From: Pseudomonadota bacterium
GTDB lineage: Bacteria > Pseudomonadota > Alphaproteobacteria > Sphingomonadales > Sphingomonadaceae
Assembly: GCA_021847605.1 (NCBI GenBank)
Contig: JAJZQN010000022.1
Location: 1 to 61,972 of the forward strand
Direction of reading: 5' to 3'
Length of the DNA stretch: 61,972 nucleotides
The number at the start of each line of letters is the position of its first letter. Position 1 is the first letter of the stretch. Under the pieces are notes generated by a model. That model made no database searches, was not told where the DNA came from, and saw only the letters and a list, made by a program, of their open reading frames with translations. The translations under genes and the position numbers were made by a program. Below, piece by piece: positions 17,490 to 26,773 of this stretch.

Positions 17490-18343
17490 CCAAGGGCCTG
17501 CGTCGTAAGGGAGAAGGTCGTTATCGAATGATCGAGCGCCGGCAAAGGTCCGCGCACCATCCGCATGACCCGGCCGACACAGGGCAGACCCAGTTCATCG
17601 AGCCATTCCGCCAGCCCGCTCTCTTCCGGTATGTCCAGCCGGCAGAAGATGCCCGCATTCGACCCCAGCCAGTGCGAGATCAACGCTTTCGCCCCGCCCG
17701 TATCCGGGGCAATGGTCGGCCCGACGACATAGCCGCGACCAAAGCGGCGGAACAGCGCGAACCCGACCGGCTCATTGCTGCGCGTCAGCACCACGCCCTG
17801 CGCGCCGGGCACCAGAGCCTCCAGCAATGCGTCGCGATCCATGCCGCTCGCCCGCCGGGCCAGATCGCACAGCGTCGGCATATCCTTGGCCCCCAGCGGG
17901 CGCACGCGCTCATCGGGGATCAGTTCCGCCATCGGGACGGCAAAGGCCGCGCCCTGATGCTGGAAGACGGGGCCGATCGGTTCGAAGCCGAGCTTGCGAT
18001 AGAGCGGCGCACCTTCGTCGGTCGCGTTCAACAACACCGTGCGATCGCCCAGATCGCCCAGCACCGCCTCCATCAGCCGGCGGCCAATGCCCATGCCCTG
18101 CGCGCGCGGCGATACGATCACCATGCCCAGCGTGGCGGCATCCGCGCCATAAAGCCAGGCCATAGCCGTGCCGACCACTTCGCCATCGCGCTCGGCCACA
18201 TAGCCAAAGCCCAGGCCCAGCAATATTTCCCAATCCTCGATACGGTGCGGCCATTTCTGCTCGCTCGAAAGATCGTGGGCGGCGGCCAGATCCTGCGCGG
18301 TCATGCGCCGCAGGTCCACCATCGCCTCTATGCCTGTCGCCAT
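17486..18343 (-). CDS. Double-domain GNAT N-acetyltransferase
   Basis: A 285-residue protein with an intact N-terminal GNAT domain (residues about 8-140: VRRMTAQDLAAAHDLSS-like start, FGYVAERDGEVVGTAMAWLY, and the acetyl-CoA loop QGMGIGRRLMEAVLGDLG). The C-terminal half (about 150-280) looks like a second, degenerate acetyltransferase-type fold and lacks an obvious acetyl-CoA loop. It would transfer an acetyl group to an amine in the cytoplasm. First gene of the pair with the semialdehyde dehydrogenase. The substrate is unknown; a small amine or amino acid would suit the cluster. Confidence 0.85.
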   Translation of the reverse strand: MATGIEAMVDLRRMTAQDLAAAHDLSSEQKWPHRIEDWEILLGLGFGYVAERDGEVVGTAMAWLYGADAATLGMVIVSPRAQGMGIGRRLMEAVLGDLGDRTVLLNATDEGAPLYRKLGFEPIGPVFQHQGAAFAVPMAELIPDERVRPLGAKDMPTLCDLARRASGMDRDALLEALVPGAQGVVLTRSNEPVGFALFRRFGRGYVVGPTIAPDTGGAKALISHWLGSNAGIFCRLDIPEESGLAEWLDELGLPCVGRVMRMVRGPLPALDHSITTFSLTTQALG

Positions 18344-18420
18344 GCGTCTTGCTCCTTGGCGGGGTTAGGGGGCACCCGCCGGGGTTGGTCGGAATCGGTG
18401 GCTGGACATTAGGAGGCCGC

Positions 18421-18433
18421 GCCAAGCATTGGC
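18421..18433. promoter_or_regulatory. Short palindrome in divergent promoter region
   Basis: GCCAAGCATTGGC is an interrupted palindrome (GCCAA/TTGGC) between the divergent GNAT and aldehyde dehydrogenase genes. GCCAAGCAT also occurs at 8614-8622, and related GCCAAG/TGGCAT words recur near kdgD, the LysR gene and the MFS gene. A regulator site is possible. Confidence 0.3.
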
Positions 18434-18548
18434 TGCTGCCTTCGCCCTGTTTTTGGAAGATTATCGCGCGAATTTTCCTGCGCAACTGCAACAAATGCCG
18501 TTGAGCGCTTCTATCCTGCCGCGACGCCCGCAACAGGAGATATGCGCA

Positions 18549-20021
18549 GTGTCCGGTTTCGACCCCGATCAGATTCGCCTTGCCACCGCCCATAATTTCA
18601 TAGGCGGCCGCCGGGTGCTGGGGCGCGGCCCTGCGATCGTCGTGCGCCGGCCTTCTGATGGTCGGGTGCAGGCCGACCTGGACAGCGTGGACGCCGACCA
18701 ACTGGTCGAAGCGGTCGACAATGCCCAATTCGCCTACAAGAATAGCGGTTGGGCGCAGACCGATCCGCGTGGGCGGATGAAGATACTGCGTCGCTGGGCT
18801 GACCTGATAGAAGCGGACGCCGCGACCCTCGCTCCGCTTGAAGCCCTGGGATCGACCCGCACAATTGCCGAGATCAACGCCTGGGACCTCAGCTACACGG
18901 CGGAAACCATCCGCTTCTTCGCCGAATGGGCGGACAAGGTTGGCGGCGAAGTCGCGGCGACCACGCCCGACAAGCTGGGCCTGACTATCGCCGAACCCTA
19001 TGGGGTCGTCGCCGCCATCGCGCCGTGGAACCTGCCTCTGGTCATGGCCGGGTGGAAGATTGCGCCGGCCATCGCGGCCGGCAATTGCGTGGTCCTCAAG
19101 CCCTCCGAAATGACGCCCTTCTCCATCGTGCGCCTTGCCGAACTGGCGATCGAGGCCGGGCTGCCCGCGGGCGTCTTCAACATCGTGCAGGGCGATGGCC
19201 GATCGGTCGGCGATCCGCTGGTGCGGCGCCCCGAAGTCGCCAAAGTCACCTTTACCGGATCGACCGCCACGGGCGCTGCGATCATGACCGCCTGCGCCCA
19301 GACCGGACCCAAGCCGGTGACGCTCGAACTGGGCGGCAAAAGCCCGCAAATCGTGTTCGCCGATGCCAGCGTCGACAAGGCTGCGGCGCTCGTCGCGCGC
19401 GCCATCACGCTCAATGCCGGGCAGGTCTGCGTCGCAGGATCGCGCCTGCTGGTGCAGGACAAGGTCGCCGATCAGGTAGTCGACCGCATTCTGACCGCCT
19501 TTCGTGCGCACCGCGCTGGCCCAACTTGGGCGACCGATACGAGCCTTGGGCCGATCATTTCCGAAGGCCAGCTCGATCGGATCGACGGCATCGTCAAGCG
19601 CGCCATCACCGATGGGGCCGAGGTGCTGGCGGGCGGCGGCCGGGCCACCGCGCCTCAGGAAGGCAGCTATTTCGCGCCGACCCTGCTCACCAATGTCGAT
19701 CAGAAGAGTGAAGCCGTGCAGGGCGAAATCTTTGGCCCTGTCCTCACCGTTCAGACCTTCACGGACGAAGACGAAGCCTATGCCCTCGCCAATGACAGCG
19801 CCTATGGCCTTGCCGCGGGCGTGCATACCGGTGATTTGAACCGCGCCCTGCGCGCCACCCGTTCGCTGGAGGCAGGCACCGTCTGGGTCAATCGCTATGG
19901 CCGCAGCAATGATTTCATCCTGCCGACCGGCGGCTACAAGCAATCGGGCATCGGCAAGGATCTGGGCCGCGAAGCCTATATGGCCAATCTCAAGACCAAG
20001 ACCGCGCTCATCGAATTCTGA
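18549..20021 (+). CDS. Aldehyde dehydrogenase (probable 2-oxoglutarate semialdehyde dehydrogenase)
   Basis: About 490 residues. GTG at 18549 is chosen because it is preceded by AGGAGA at 18535-18540 and begins at the usual ALDH N-terminus; upstream in-frame sequence is not ALDH-like. Motifs: [30 protein letters not shown], general base in [12 protein letters not shown] and catalytic Cys294 in NAGQVCVAG. Directly upstream of the 5-dehydro-4-deoxyglucarate dehydratase, whose product is 2,5-dioxopentanoate, so oxidation of that semialdehyde to 2-oxoglutarate is the natural role. The family alone would not tell this substrate from other aldehydes. Confidence 0.87.
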   Translation: MSGFDPDQIRLATAHNFIGGRRVLGRGPAIVVRRPSDGRVQADLDSVDADQLVEAVDNAQFAYKNSGWAQTDPRGRMKILRRWADLIEADAATLAPLEALGSTRTIAEINAWDLSYTAETIRFFAEWADKVGGEVAATTPDKLGLTIAEPYGVVAAIAPWNLPLVMAGWKIAPAIAAGNCVVLKPSEMTPFSIVRLAELAIEAGLPAGVFNIVQGDGRSVGDPLVRRPEVAKVTFTGSTATGAAIMTACAQTGPKPVTLELGGKSPQIVFADASVDKAAALVARAITLNAGQVCVAGSRLLVQDKVADQVVDRILTAFRAHRAGPTWATDTSLGPIISEGQLDRIDGIVKRAITDGAEVLAGGGRATAPQEGSYFAPTLLTNVDQKSEAVQGEIFGPVLTVQTFTDEDEAYALANDSAYGLAAGVHTGDLNRALRATRSLEAGTVWVNRYGRSNDFILPTGGYKQSGIGKDLGREAYMANLKTKTALIEF

Positions 20022-20027
20022 GATCGG

Positions 20028-20066
20028 CGATGCAAGGCTGTGGCGATCATGCCAAGTCTTGCATCG
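20028..20066. promoter_or_regulatory. Inverted repeat upstream of kdgD
   Basis: CGATGCAAG (20028-20036) and CTTGCATCG (20058-20066) are a perfect 9-bp inverted repeat, with GATCATGCCAAG (20045-20056) between them. It lies about 100 bp before the kdgD start. The inner word is the reverse complement of CTTGGCATGATC, nearly the same as CTTGGCATAATC near the MFS/TonB genes at 26.8 kb. Likely an operator for a regulator of the sugar-acid genes. Confidence 0.45.
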
Positions 20067-20169
20067 GTCATGCGCATCTTTGAGTTGGACCGTTCGGGCC
20101 GCTCCTCCCTATTCAGCATCTCAAGCACCGGCGAACATTGATCACGCCGAGGAGAGGAGATGCACGGAT

Positions 20170-21087
20170 ATGAGCCATTTTAGCCCCACTGATCTCGCCC
20201 GCCAGCTGGGCCAGGGGCTGCTGTCCTTCCCCGTCACCCATTTCGATGCGCAGGGCGCATTTCTGGAAGGCCCCTATCGCGACCATTGCGGATGGATGCT
20301 GGAACGGGAATTGACCGGCCTGTTCGCGGCGGGCGGCACGGGCGAGTTTTTCTCTCTGACTCCGGCGGAAGTCGCTCAGGTCGTCGCGGCGGCGGTTGCC
20401 GAAACCAACGGACGCATCCCCGTCATTTCCGGTTGCGGCTATGGCACGGCGATCGCTACCGGCATCGCGCGCGACGCGGAAAAGGCTGGCGCGGATGGCC
20501 TGCTGCTGCTTCCGCCCTATCTGATGCACGCCAAACAGGAAGGGCTAGCCGATCATATCGAGGCTGTCTGTCGCGCCACGGGACTGGGCGTCATCGTCTA
20601 TAATCGTGACAATGCCATCATCAATGACGACACCCTTGCCCGCCTGTGTGATCGCAATCCCAATCTGATCGGCTTCAAGGATGGCGTCGGCGATATCGAG
20701 CTGATGACGCGCATCTATGCCCGGATGGGCGATCGCCTGACCTATATTGGCGGCCTGCCCACGGCCGAAACCTTCGCCACGCCCTATCTGACCATGGGCG
20801 TCACCACCTACAGCTCGGCGATCTTCAACTTCATGCCGGAATGGGCGCTGGCCTTCTATAAGGCGGTGCGCGCTGGCGATCAGGTCTATGTGATGGACCA
20901 GCTGCGCAATTTCGTACTGCCTTACATCGCCCTGCGCGACCGGGGACGGGGCTATGCCGTATCGATCGTCAAGGCGGGCATGCGCGTGATCGGCCGCGAT
21001 GCCGGGCCGGTGCGCTCGCCCCTGACCGACCTGTCGGCCGCCGAAGAAGAGGAACTGCGCGCGCTGATCGAACGCGCGGCCGCGTGA
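20170..21087 (+). CDS. kdgD: 5-dehydro-4-deoxyglucarate dehydratase
   Basis: A 305-residue TIM-barrel class I aldolase-type dehydratase of the DapA superfamily. It converts 5-dehydro-4-deoxy-D-glucarate to 2,5-dioxopentanoate and CO2 in the cytoplasm, a step of D-glucarate/D-galactarate breakdown. The KdgD-like N-terminus ([17 protein letters not shown]), [13 protein letters not shown], Tyr144 in GVIVYNRDN and Schiff-base Lys170 in [13 protein letters not shown] are all present. The ATG at 20170 begins the family-typical sequence, after GGAGAGGAG at about 20151-20159. Next to the aldehyde dehydrogenase that would take its product. No glucarate or galactarate dehydratase, the preceding step, lies in the window. 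Confidence 0.92.
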   Translation: MSHFSPTDLARQLGQGLLSFPVTHFDAQGAFLEGPYRDHCGWMLERELTGLFAAGGTGEFFSLTPAEVAQVVAAAVAETNGRIPVISGCGYGTAIATGIARDAEKAGADGLLLLPPYLMHAKQEGLADHIEAVCRATGLGVIVYNRDNAIINDDTLARLCDRNPNLIGFKDGVGDIELMTRIYARMGDRLTYIGGLPTAETFATPYLTMGVTTYSSAIFNFMPEWALAFYKAVRAGDQVYVMDQLRNFVLPYIALRDRGRGYAVSIVKAGMRVIGRDAGPVRSPLTDLSAAEEEELRALIERAAA

Positions 21088-21115
21088 CACAATGGCGGAG
21101 CGCGGATAGTCTGGC

Positions 21116-22006
21116 ATGATGTTCGAACTCAGCCAGCTCCGCTGCTTCGTCGCCGCCGCCGAAGAACTGCATTTCGGCCGCGCCGCCCAGCGGCTCAACA
21201 TGACCCAGTCTCCGCTCAGTCGGCAAATCCAGCTGCTGGAACGGATATTGGATGTGCAGTTGCTGGAACGCACCAGCCGGCAGGTCAGCCTGACCCCGGC
21301 TGGCAGCGTCTTCCTGATCGAAGCGCGCCGCATCGTGCGGCTGGCCGACAGCGCTGCCCTGTCCGCCCGCCGGGTGGCGAAGGGCGACGCCGGGCGGGTG
21401 GCGATCGGTTTTACGGCCGTGTCGGGCTATAATGTCGTGCCGCGCATCGTGGCGCAGGCGCGGGCCGTGCTGCCCAATATCGAACTGGAACTGCGTGAAA
21501 TGGTATCGGGCGATCAGGTCGACGCCCTGCTTACGGGCCTTGTCGACATCGGCTTCGTGCGCCCGCCGGTCAACCGCCATGAATTTGACAGCGCCTGCGT
21601 GCTGCACGAACCGCTGTTTGTCGCCCTGCCGCCGGGCGATCCGCGCAAGTCGCTCGCTGCGCTCAGTCCCGCCGATTTCGACGGGCAACCGCTGGTCATG
21701 TATTCGCGCCAGGGCGCGGCCTATTTTCACAATATGCTGGAACATCTGTTTATCGAGGCGGAGGCCGCGCCGCTCTATGTCCAGCATGTGACGCAGATCC
21801 ATTCGATGCTTGGCTTGGTCCATGCCGGCGTCGCGCCCGCGATCGTACCCGAAAGCGCGACCGGCCTCCATATGAGCGACGTCCATTTTCGACGCCTGAT
21901 GACGCCGCAGGAAAAGCCGGTCGAACTGCACATGGCCTGGCGGCGCGACAATGCCAATCCGGCCCTGCCCGCCATGCGTCAGCTTTGCACCGAAATGACC
22001 GCATGA
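21116..22006 (+). CDS. LysR family transcriptional regulator
   Basis: A 296-residue LysR protein: helix-turn-helix in the first 60 residues (LSQLRCFVAAAEELHFGRAA, LNMTQSPLSRQIQLLERIL) and an effector domain with GRVAIGFTAVSGY. ATG at 21116 or 21119 is possible. It follows kdgD on the same strand by 28 bp and its stop overlaps the start of the carboxylesterase (ATGA). A word like the kdgD-upstream motif (CTGGCATGAT, 21111-21120) overlaps its own start. The simplest reading is an autoregulating activator of the sugar-acid genes. Confidence 0.93.
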   Translation: MMFELSQLRCFVAAAEELHFGRAAQRLNMTQSPLSRQIQLLERILDVQLLERTSRQVSLTPAGSVFLIEARRIVRLADSAALSARRVAKGDAGRVAIGFTAVSGYNVVPRIVAQARAVLPNIELELREMVSGDQVDALLTGLVDIGFVRPPVNRHEFDSACVLHEPLFVALPPGDPRKSLAALSPADFDGQPLVMYSRQGAAYFHNMLEHLFIEAEAAPLYVQHVTQIHSMLGLVHAGVAPAIVPESATGLHMSDVHFRRLMTPQEKPVELHMAWRRDNANPALPAMRQLCTEMTA

Positions 22007-23556
22007 TCGACATCGCCCGCCGCACCCTGATCACCGGCATGGCGGCCGCGCCCGTCGCCGCATCTGGGCGGGCGCTGCGCGCCAGTCCGGTTGCGACAAC
22101 GCGCCATGGCCGGGTGCGCGGCGCGATCGAGAAGGATGTGCTGGTCTTTCGTGGTGTCCGCTATGGCGCGGACACGCGGGCCACGCGCTTTCGCCGCGCC
22201 GTTCCGCCAGCAGCCTGGAATGGCGTTGCCGACGCGACCCGGTACGGCGCTGCCGCGCCGCAGACCCGCGCGGAGGAGGCGACGTCCGAAGACTGCCTGT
22301 TCCTCAATGTCTGGACGCCGGCGCTGGATGCCGGAAAGCGGCCGGTCATGGTCTATCTGCATGGCGGGGCGCATGCCCATGGGTCGGGCAGCGATCCGCT
22401 CTATGACGGCGGCAATCTGGTGCGGCGCGGCGATGTGGTGGTGGTGACGCTGAACCATCGTCTGGCCGGCATGGGCTATGCCTATCTGGCGCAACTGGGC
22501 GGGCCGGCGGAATCGGGCAATGTCGGCAATCTCGACATCATATTGGCGCTGCAATGGGTGCGCGACAATATTGCCGGCTTTGGCGGCGATCCCGGTCGGG
22601 TGATGATCTTCGGCCAATCGGGTGGCGGGGCTAAGGTCGTGACCCTGATGGCGATGCCGGAGGCGCGCCCGCTGTTCCACGCCGCTGCGACGATGAGCGG
22701 TCAGCATGTCACCGCCGCCGGGCCGATGCATGCGACGGCGCGGGCGCGGGCCTGGATGGCGCAGGCGGGCGCCGCCGATGTTAAAGCGCTGATGCAGCTT
22801 CCCATGGAGCGCCTTGTCGAAGCGATGGCCATGATTGATCCGCTGGAGGGCAAGGGGGAGATCAGCTTTACCTCCACGCTCGATCATGGCGTGCTGGCGC
22901 GCCATCCCTTCGTCCCCGACGCGCCCAGAGAGGCGGGGCATATCCCCCTGATCATCGGCAATACGCATGACGAAACCGCGCTGTGGATCGAAAAGACGCT
23001 GCGCGCGGGCGACACGACATGGGATAATCTGCCCCAGCGTCTGGCGAAGGAAATGACCAAGGATCTGGCGCCGGACTATGTCATTGCCCGCTATCGCCAG
23101 CTCTATCCCGATCGCAGCCCGGGTCAGATATTGCTGGCGGCGTCGACGGCGGGGCGCTCCTGGCCGGGACATTTGATCCAGGCGGAGGAACGCGCGCGGA
23201 TCGGCGCGCCGACATGGATGTATCAGCTCGATTTCCCCTGTCCCGACGCGGGTGGCGTATTGGGGGCGTTCCATACGCTCGACATTCCGCTGGTGTTTGA
23301 CAATGTCGATGCGGCTGGCGCGCGCACCGGATCGGGTCCCCAAGCCCGGCGGCTGGCCGGGCAGATGGCGGATGCCTTCATCGCCCTTGCCCGCAACGGC
23401 GATCCCAATCATCGCGCCATCCCGGCCTGGCCGCATTTCAACCTCGACGACCGCCCGACGATGATCTTCGACCGGGACGTGCGCATCGATCATGATCCGC
23501 GGCGGGAGGAACGGCTGCTCTTTGCCGTTGCCCCCTACATCAAGCCGGGCGGATAG
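22003..23556 (+). CDS. Exported type B carboxylesterase
   Basis: A 517-residue alpha/beta-hydrolase of the carboxylesterase/cholinesterase family. The start at 22003 overlaps the LysR stop codon. The N-terminus has a twin-arginine signal (RRTLITGMAAAPVAASG). Signature EDCLFLNVW, oxyanion motif YLHGGAHAHG, nucleophile Ser206 in FGQSGGGAKV, and a C-terminal His in GAFHTLDIPLVF complete the family pattern. It likely cleaves ester groups from an acylated or methyl-esterified sugar acid outside the cytoplasm, but the substrate is a guess from context. It converges with the next gene at a 17-bp gap. Confidence 0.9.
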   Translation: MIDIARRTLITGMAAAPVAASGRALRASPVATTRHGRVRGAIEKDVLVFRGVRYGADTRATRFRRAVPPAAWNGVADATRYGAAAPQTRAEEATSEDCLFLNVWTPALDAGKRPVMVYLHGGAHAHGSGSDPLYDGGNLVRRGDVVVVTLNHRLAGMGYAYLAQLGGPAESGNVGNLDIILALQWVRDNIAGFGGDPGRVMIFGQSGGGAKVVTLMAMPEARPLFHAAATMSGQHVTAAGPMHATARARAWMAQAGAADVKALMQLPMERLVEAMAMIDPLEGKGEISFTSTLDHGVLARHPFVPDAPREAGHIPLIIGNTHDETALWIEKTLRAGDTTWDNLPQRLAKEMTKDLAPDYVIARYRQLYPDRSPGQILLAASTAGRSWPGHLIQAEERARIGAPTWMYQLDFPCPDAGGVLGAFHTLDIPLVFDNVDAAGARTGSGPQARRLAGQMADAFIALARNGDPNHRAIPAWPHFNLDDRPTMIFDRDVRIDHDPRREERLLFAVAPYIKPGG

Positions 23557-23573
23557 ATCATCCGGCTTGTCGC

Positions 23574-25397
23574 CTAACGATCCCAGGGGAAGGCGAGCGT
23601 CGGTCGGTTGGCGAAGCGAGTCATGGCGATGGTCAGGCGCGCGCCGCAGCCCGGCTCCAGTCCTATGGTGACGTCGCGGCCGTTTATCGCCATGGTGCGT
23701 CCGTCCAGCGTCACCGCGTCGATCCGATGTTCGGCATAGGCGCCGCCCTGTATCGTCACGCTGCGGGGCCGTTGGCCCAGGTTGACCACTGTGACATCGG
23801 TCTGTCGGTCGCTCATGCTGTGGACCAGCGCGCCAACATCGGCTGGCACACCCGCGCGTCGCGCCGCTGGATCGAAATAGCGCAGCCGGCAATGGAGCGG
23901 CACGCCACCCTGCGGCGGGGAGGTTTTCGACCAGGGTGGCCGGGCGATGTGCAGGCCGCCGGTCATCAACTGGACCAACGCCTTGACGCTGGCCGGATTG
24001 ATATCGATCGGCCAGTCGGCGAGCCGGGTCTGCGGTGTCGTCGTGTCCGCCTGCCGTGCGGCGACGCGATCGGCCACGCGCTTGAGGTCCGCGCCAAGCG
24101 CCTGTTCGGGATAGGCAGGATTGCGCCCTTCCAGAAAGGCGATCCAGGGATCGTCGCCCGCGTTAGCGCGATCCTGCGGCTTTTGCGTCATGTACCAGAT
24201 TTCAAAACCGTTGGTGCGCACCGGGCCGGGCTTCCAGCCATACCAGCCGTCGGCGCCATGCATGGTGGGCGTACTCATGACACCGTCGATCAGGCGGGAG
24301 GCATTGTTGAGCCGGTCACTCTGCCGCCGCCACAGGTCGATATAGGCCATGTCGCCACTCATCAGCAGCCCGCCCATGAAGGCAGTGATCGATCGGGGCA
24401 CGCGGTTGCGATTTTCGCGCACCCCGGTCTGCGGCACGCGGGGGGAGAAGCCCCAGCCATAGACGCCGCGCCACCAATCGTCCCCGACCGTGCCGTCGGG
24501 GCGAACATGGCTGGGCAGGATATCGTCGTTGCGTACGGCGCGCTCCGCCCAGGCGGACAGATAGTCGAGCGCCCACACGCGGAAACGATCGCCGCCGCCC
24601 AGCGCATAGGCGTTGAGCCCCAGCGTCGTCGCCTGAAGATTGAGCGGATTGTCCCCGACTACATCGCCATATTCGGCATAATGATCGAGCGTTTCCTGAT
24701 AGCTGCGCTCGCCATGCTCCATGTGGAATGGGCTGGGATCGAACGGATCGCCGGCCCAGTCGAGCGGTGTGGCCTGTCGCAGCATCGGGCCGCGACTGCC
24801 GTTAAGCAGGCTACGGATCATGCGGCGCTGGGGGTCGTAATTGCGGACGGCGGGATCGCGGCCGGTGTAGAAATCGGCATAGCGGCGGGTGCGCGCCAGC
24901 AGCCGGGCGTCGCGGGGCATGGACAGGCCCATGACGTTGAAGCTGGTCAGCCCCTCGGCATTATGCTGCCAGTCCATCTGCACCGGAAATTCGCGGTGAT
25001 ACATGCCTTGCCGCGCGATCGGCACATCGGTGGTGCGGGCGGCGGTGAATTGGCGCAAATGCCCTTCCCAGAAGCGGTCAGCCAATGTCCTTATCCGGTC
25101 GCTGCCGCCCAGCGCGTGGAGCAGGAACCAGTCGTTCGTCGCCTCCGCCGCATCGTCCGGCCCGTCATTCGCGCCCCAGCGTTCGAACACTTTGAGCCGG
25201 TCGCGCCGGTCGACATAGGCGGCATAGAAGGTTTCGCAGGCGGCGGCGTTAGCGTCCAGCAACTGGCGCTGGAGCGTGGCCCATGTCGGCGCCGCCATCG
25301 GCGTGGCGGCGATCAATGGGGTGGGCAGGGTGCGGGCCTGGGCGGGAAGGGCGACGGCGGCGACACCGCCCAGGAAATGCCGGCGATCAATGCGCAT
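23574..25397 (-). CDS. Tat-exported protein of unknown function
   Basis: A 607-residue protein I cannot assign to a named family. The start at 25397 (MRIDRRHFLGGVAAVALPAQA) gives a clear twin-arginine signal and overlaps the stop of the MFS gene by one base; further upstream in-frame sequence is only antisense to that gene. The body is rich in Trp, Tyr, His and Arg and predicted mainly helical (DWFLLHALGGSDRIRTLADRF, AYALGGGDRFRVWALDYLSA), like an alpha/alpha toroid of lyases or glycosidases, with a beta-rich C-terminal 110 residues (VTVVNLGQRPRSVTI). Co-transcribed with a sugar-diacid transporter, so a periplasmic enzyme acting on an acidic saccharide is plausible. Confidence 0.75.
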   Translation of the reverse strand: MRIDRRHFLGGVAAVALPAQARTLPTPLIAATPMAAPTWATLQRQLLDANAAACETFYAAYVDRRDRLKVFERWGANDGPDDAAEATNDWFLLHALGGSDRIRTLADRFWEGHLRQFTAARTTDVPIARQGMYHREFPVQMDWQHNAEGLTSFNVMGLSMPRDARLLARTRRYADFYTGRDPAVRNYDPQRRMIRSLLNGSRGPMLRQATPLDWAGDPFDPSPFHMEHGERSYQETLDHYAEYGDVVGDNPLNLQATTLGLNAYALGGGDRFRVWALDYLSAWAERAVRNDDILPSHVRPDGTVGDDWWRGVYGWGFSPRVPQTGVRENRNRVPRSITAFMGGLLMSGDMAYIDLWRRQSDRLNNASRLIDGVMSTPTMHGADGWYGWKPGPVRTNGFEIWYMTQKPQDRANAGDDPWIAFLEGRNPAYPEQALGADLKRVADRVAARQADTTTPQTRLADWPIDINPASVKALVQLMTGGLHIARPPWSKTSPPQGGVPLHCRLRYFDPAARRAGVPADVGALVHSMSDRQTDVTVVNLGQRPRSVTIQGGAYAEHRIDAVTLDGRTMAINGRDVTIGLEPGCGARLTIAMTRFANRPTLAFPWDR

Positions 25398-26731
25398 CAG
25401 GCCAACTCCAGCCGGCGGATTGGCCCCACGATCACGGTGAAGGCGAAGATGGTGAGCAGGCAATGGGCGCCCACGAATACCAGTGCCAGGTCGAAAGACC
25501 CGGTGACGGCGACGATATAGCCCACGACGATCGGGGTGACGATGCCGGCCATATTGCCGAACATGTTGAACACGCCGCCCGACAGGCCGGCCAGCTGCTT
25601 GGGCGCGACGTCCGCCATTACCGCCCAGCCGAGCGAGGCGATGCCCTTGCCGAAGAAGGCGATCGCCATCAGGGTCACGACCAGCCATTCGGCCTCTACC
25701 CATACGCAGGCGATGATCAGCGTCGCCAGCACCATGCCCACGACTAATGGTCCCTTGCGCGCCAGATCGATCGATCCGGTGCGGCGCAGGATGAAGTCGG
25801 ATGCGAAGCCGCCCGCCAAGCCCCCGGCAAAACCGCACAATGCTGGAGCGGCCGCGGCGAAGCCCGCCTCCATGATGTTGAGGCCGCGTTCCTTGACCAG
25901 ATAGATGGGGAACCAGGTGACGAAGAAATAGGTCAGCACATTGATGCAATATTGGCCCAGATAAATGCCCAGCATCATTCGGTTGGCCAGCAACTGGCGC
26001 ACATTGGGCCAGGTGAATGTGGGCGCGCGCGTTGCGCTGGCGCCGGCATCCTCCATGTGGATGAGGCCCCCGCCCGCCTCGATATGCGCCAGTTCCGCCC
26101 CATTGATCGACGGATGCCGTGCAGGGCTGTGGATGAAGCGCAGGAACAGGGCGGTCGCGACCAGCCCCAGCGCGCCCATGACCCAGAAGACCGACCGCCA
26201 GCCAAAGCTGTGGACCAGCCAGCCCATCAGCGGCGCAAAGGCGACGAGCGAGAAATATTGCGCGCTGTTGAAAATGGCCGATGCCGTACCGCGCTCCGCA
26301 CCGGGGAACCATGCTGCGACCAGACGGGCATTGCCGGGGAAGGAGGGCGCTTCGGCCGCGCCGACCAGAAAGCGCAGCGCGAACAAGGTCGCCACTACCG
26401 GCAGGCCGGTGATCAGACCGACGGTGCCCTGAACGGCGGTGAAAAGGGACCAGATGGCGATCGCGCCGGCATAGATTTTCTTGGTGCCGAACCGATCGAG
26501 TAATGCGCCGCCGGGAATCTGCGCCAGCACATAGGCCCAGGCGAAGGCGGACAGAATGAAGCCGGTCTGCACCGGCGACAGGCCCAATTCGCCACTGGCC
26601 GCATTGCCCGCGATCGAGAAGGTTGCGCGATCGGCATAGTTGATCGATGTGATCAGGAAGATCAATGCTATGATGCGATGGCGCACATGGGTCGGGCGCT
26701 GGCTTTTCGAAAGGACGGCGGCCTGGGTCAA
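25397..26731 (-). CDS. MFS transporter, glucarate/galactarate type (ACS family)
   Basis: About 444 residues with 12 predicted membrane helices. It belongs to the anion:cation symporter branch of MFS: helix 1 INYADRATFSIAG, ALLDRFGTKKIYAGAIAIWS after helix 2, and EAPSFPGNARLVAAWFP, all characteristic of GudP/GarP/ExuT-like sugar-acid carriers. TTG at 26731 is preferred, with AGGAGAG 6 bases upstream; a further in-frame TTG at 26773 lacks such a site. Likely role: proton-coupled import of D-glucarate, D-galactarate or a hexuronate through the inner membrane, feeding kdgD. Upstream partner of the unknown Tat protein in a two-gene operon. Confidence 0.88.
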   Translation of the reverse strand: MTQAAVLSKSQRPTHVRHRIIALIFLITSINYADRATFSIAGNAASGELGLSPVQTGFILSAFAWAYVLAQIPGGALLDRFGTKKIYAGAIAIWSLFTAVQGTVGLITGLPVVATLFALRFLVGAAEAPSFPGNARLVAAWFPGAERGTASAIFNSAQYFSLVAFAPLMGWLVHSFGWRSVFWVMGALGLVATALFLRFIHSPARHPSINGAELAHIEAGGGLIHMEDAGASATRAPTFTWPNVRQLLANRMMLGIYLGQYCINVLTYFFVTWFPIYLVKERGLNIMEAGFAAAAPALCGFAGGLAGGFASDFILRRTGSIDLARKGPLVVGMVLATLIIACVWVEAEWLVVTLMAIAFFGKGIASLGWAVMADVAPKQLAGLSGGVFNMFGNMAGIVTPIVVGYIVAVTGSFDLALVFVGAHCLLTIFAFTVIVGPIRRLELA

Positions 26732-26773
26732 AATACTCTCCTGCTGGCGCCGCCCGTCTGTCGAAGCGGTCAA

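Noticed and set aside
17910..19943. A 677-codon antisense frame across the aldehyde dehydrogenase
   Set aside because: It covers a real, motif-complete gene on the other strand and contains no domain of its own.
23574..26312. A single 912-residue protein continuing upstream of the Tat protein
   Set aside because: The first 305 residues are an out-of-frame reading of the MFS gene; the Tat signal at 25397 marks the true start.
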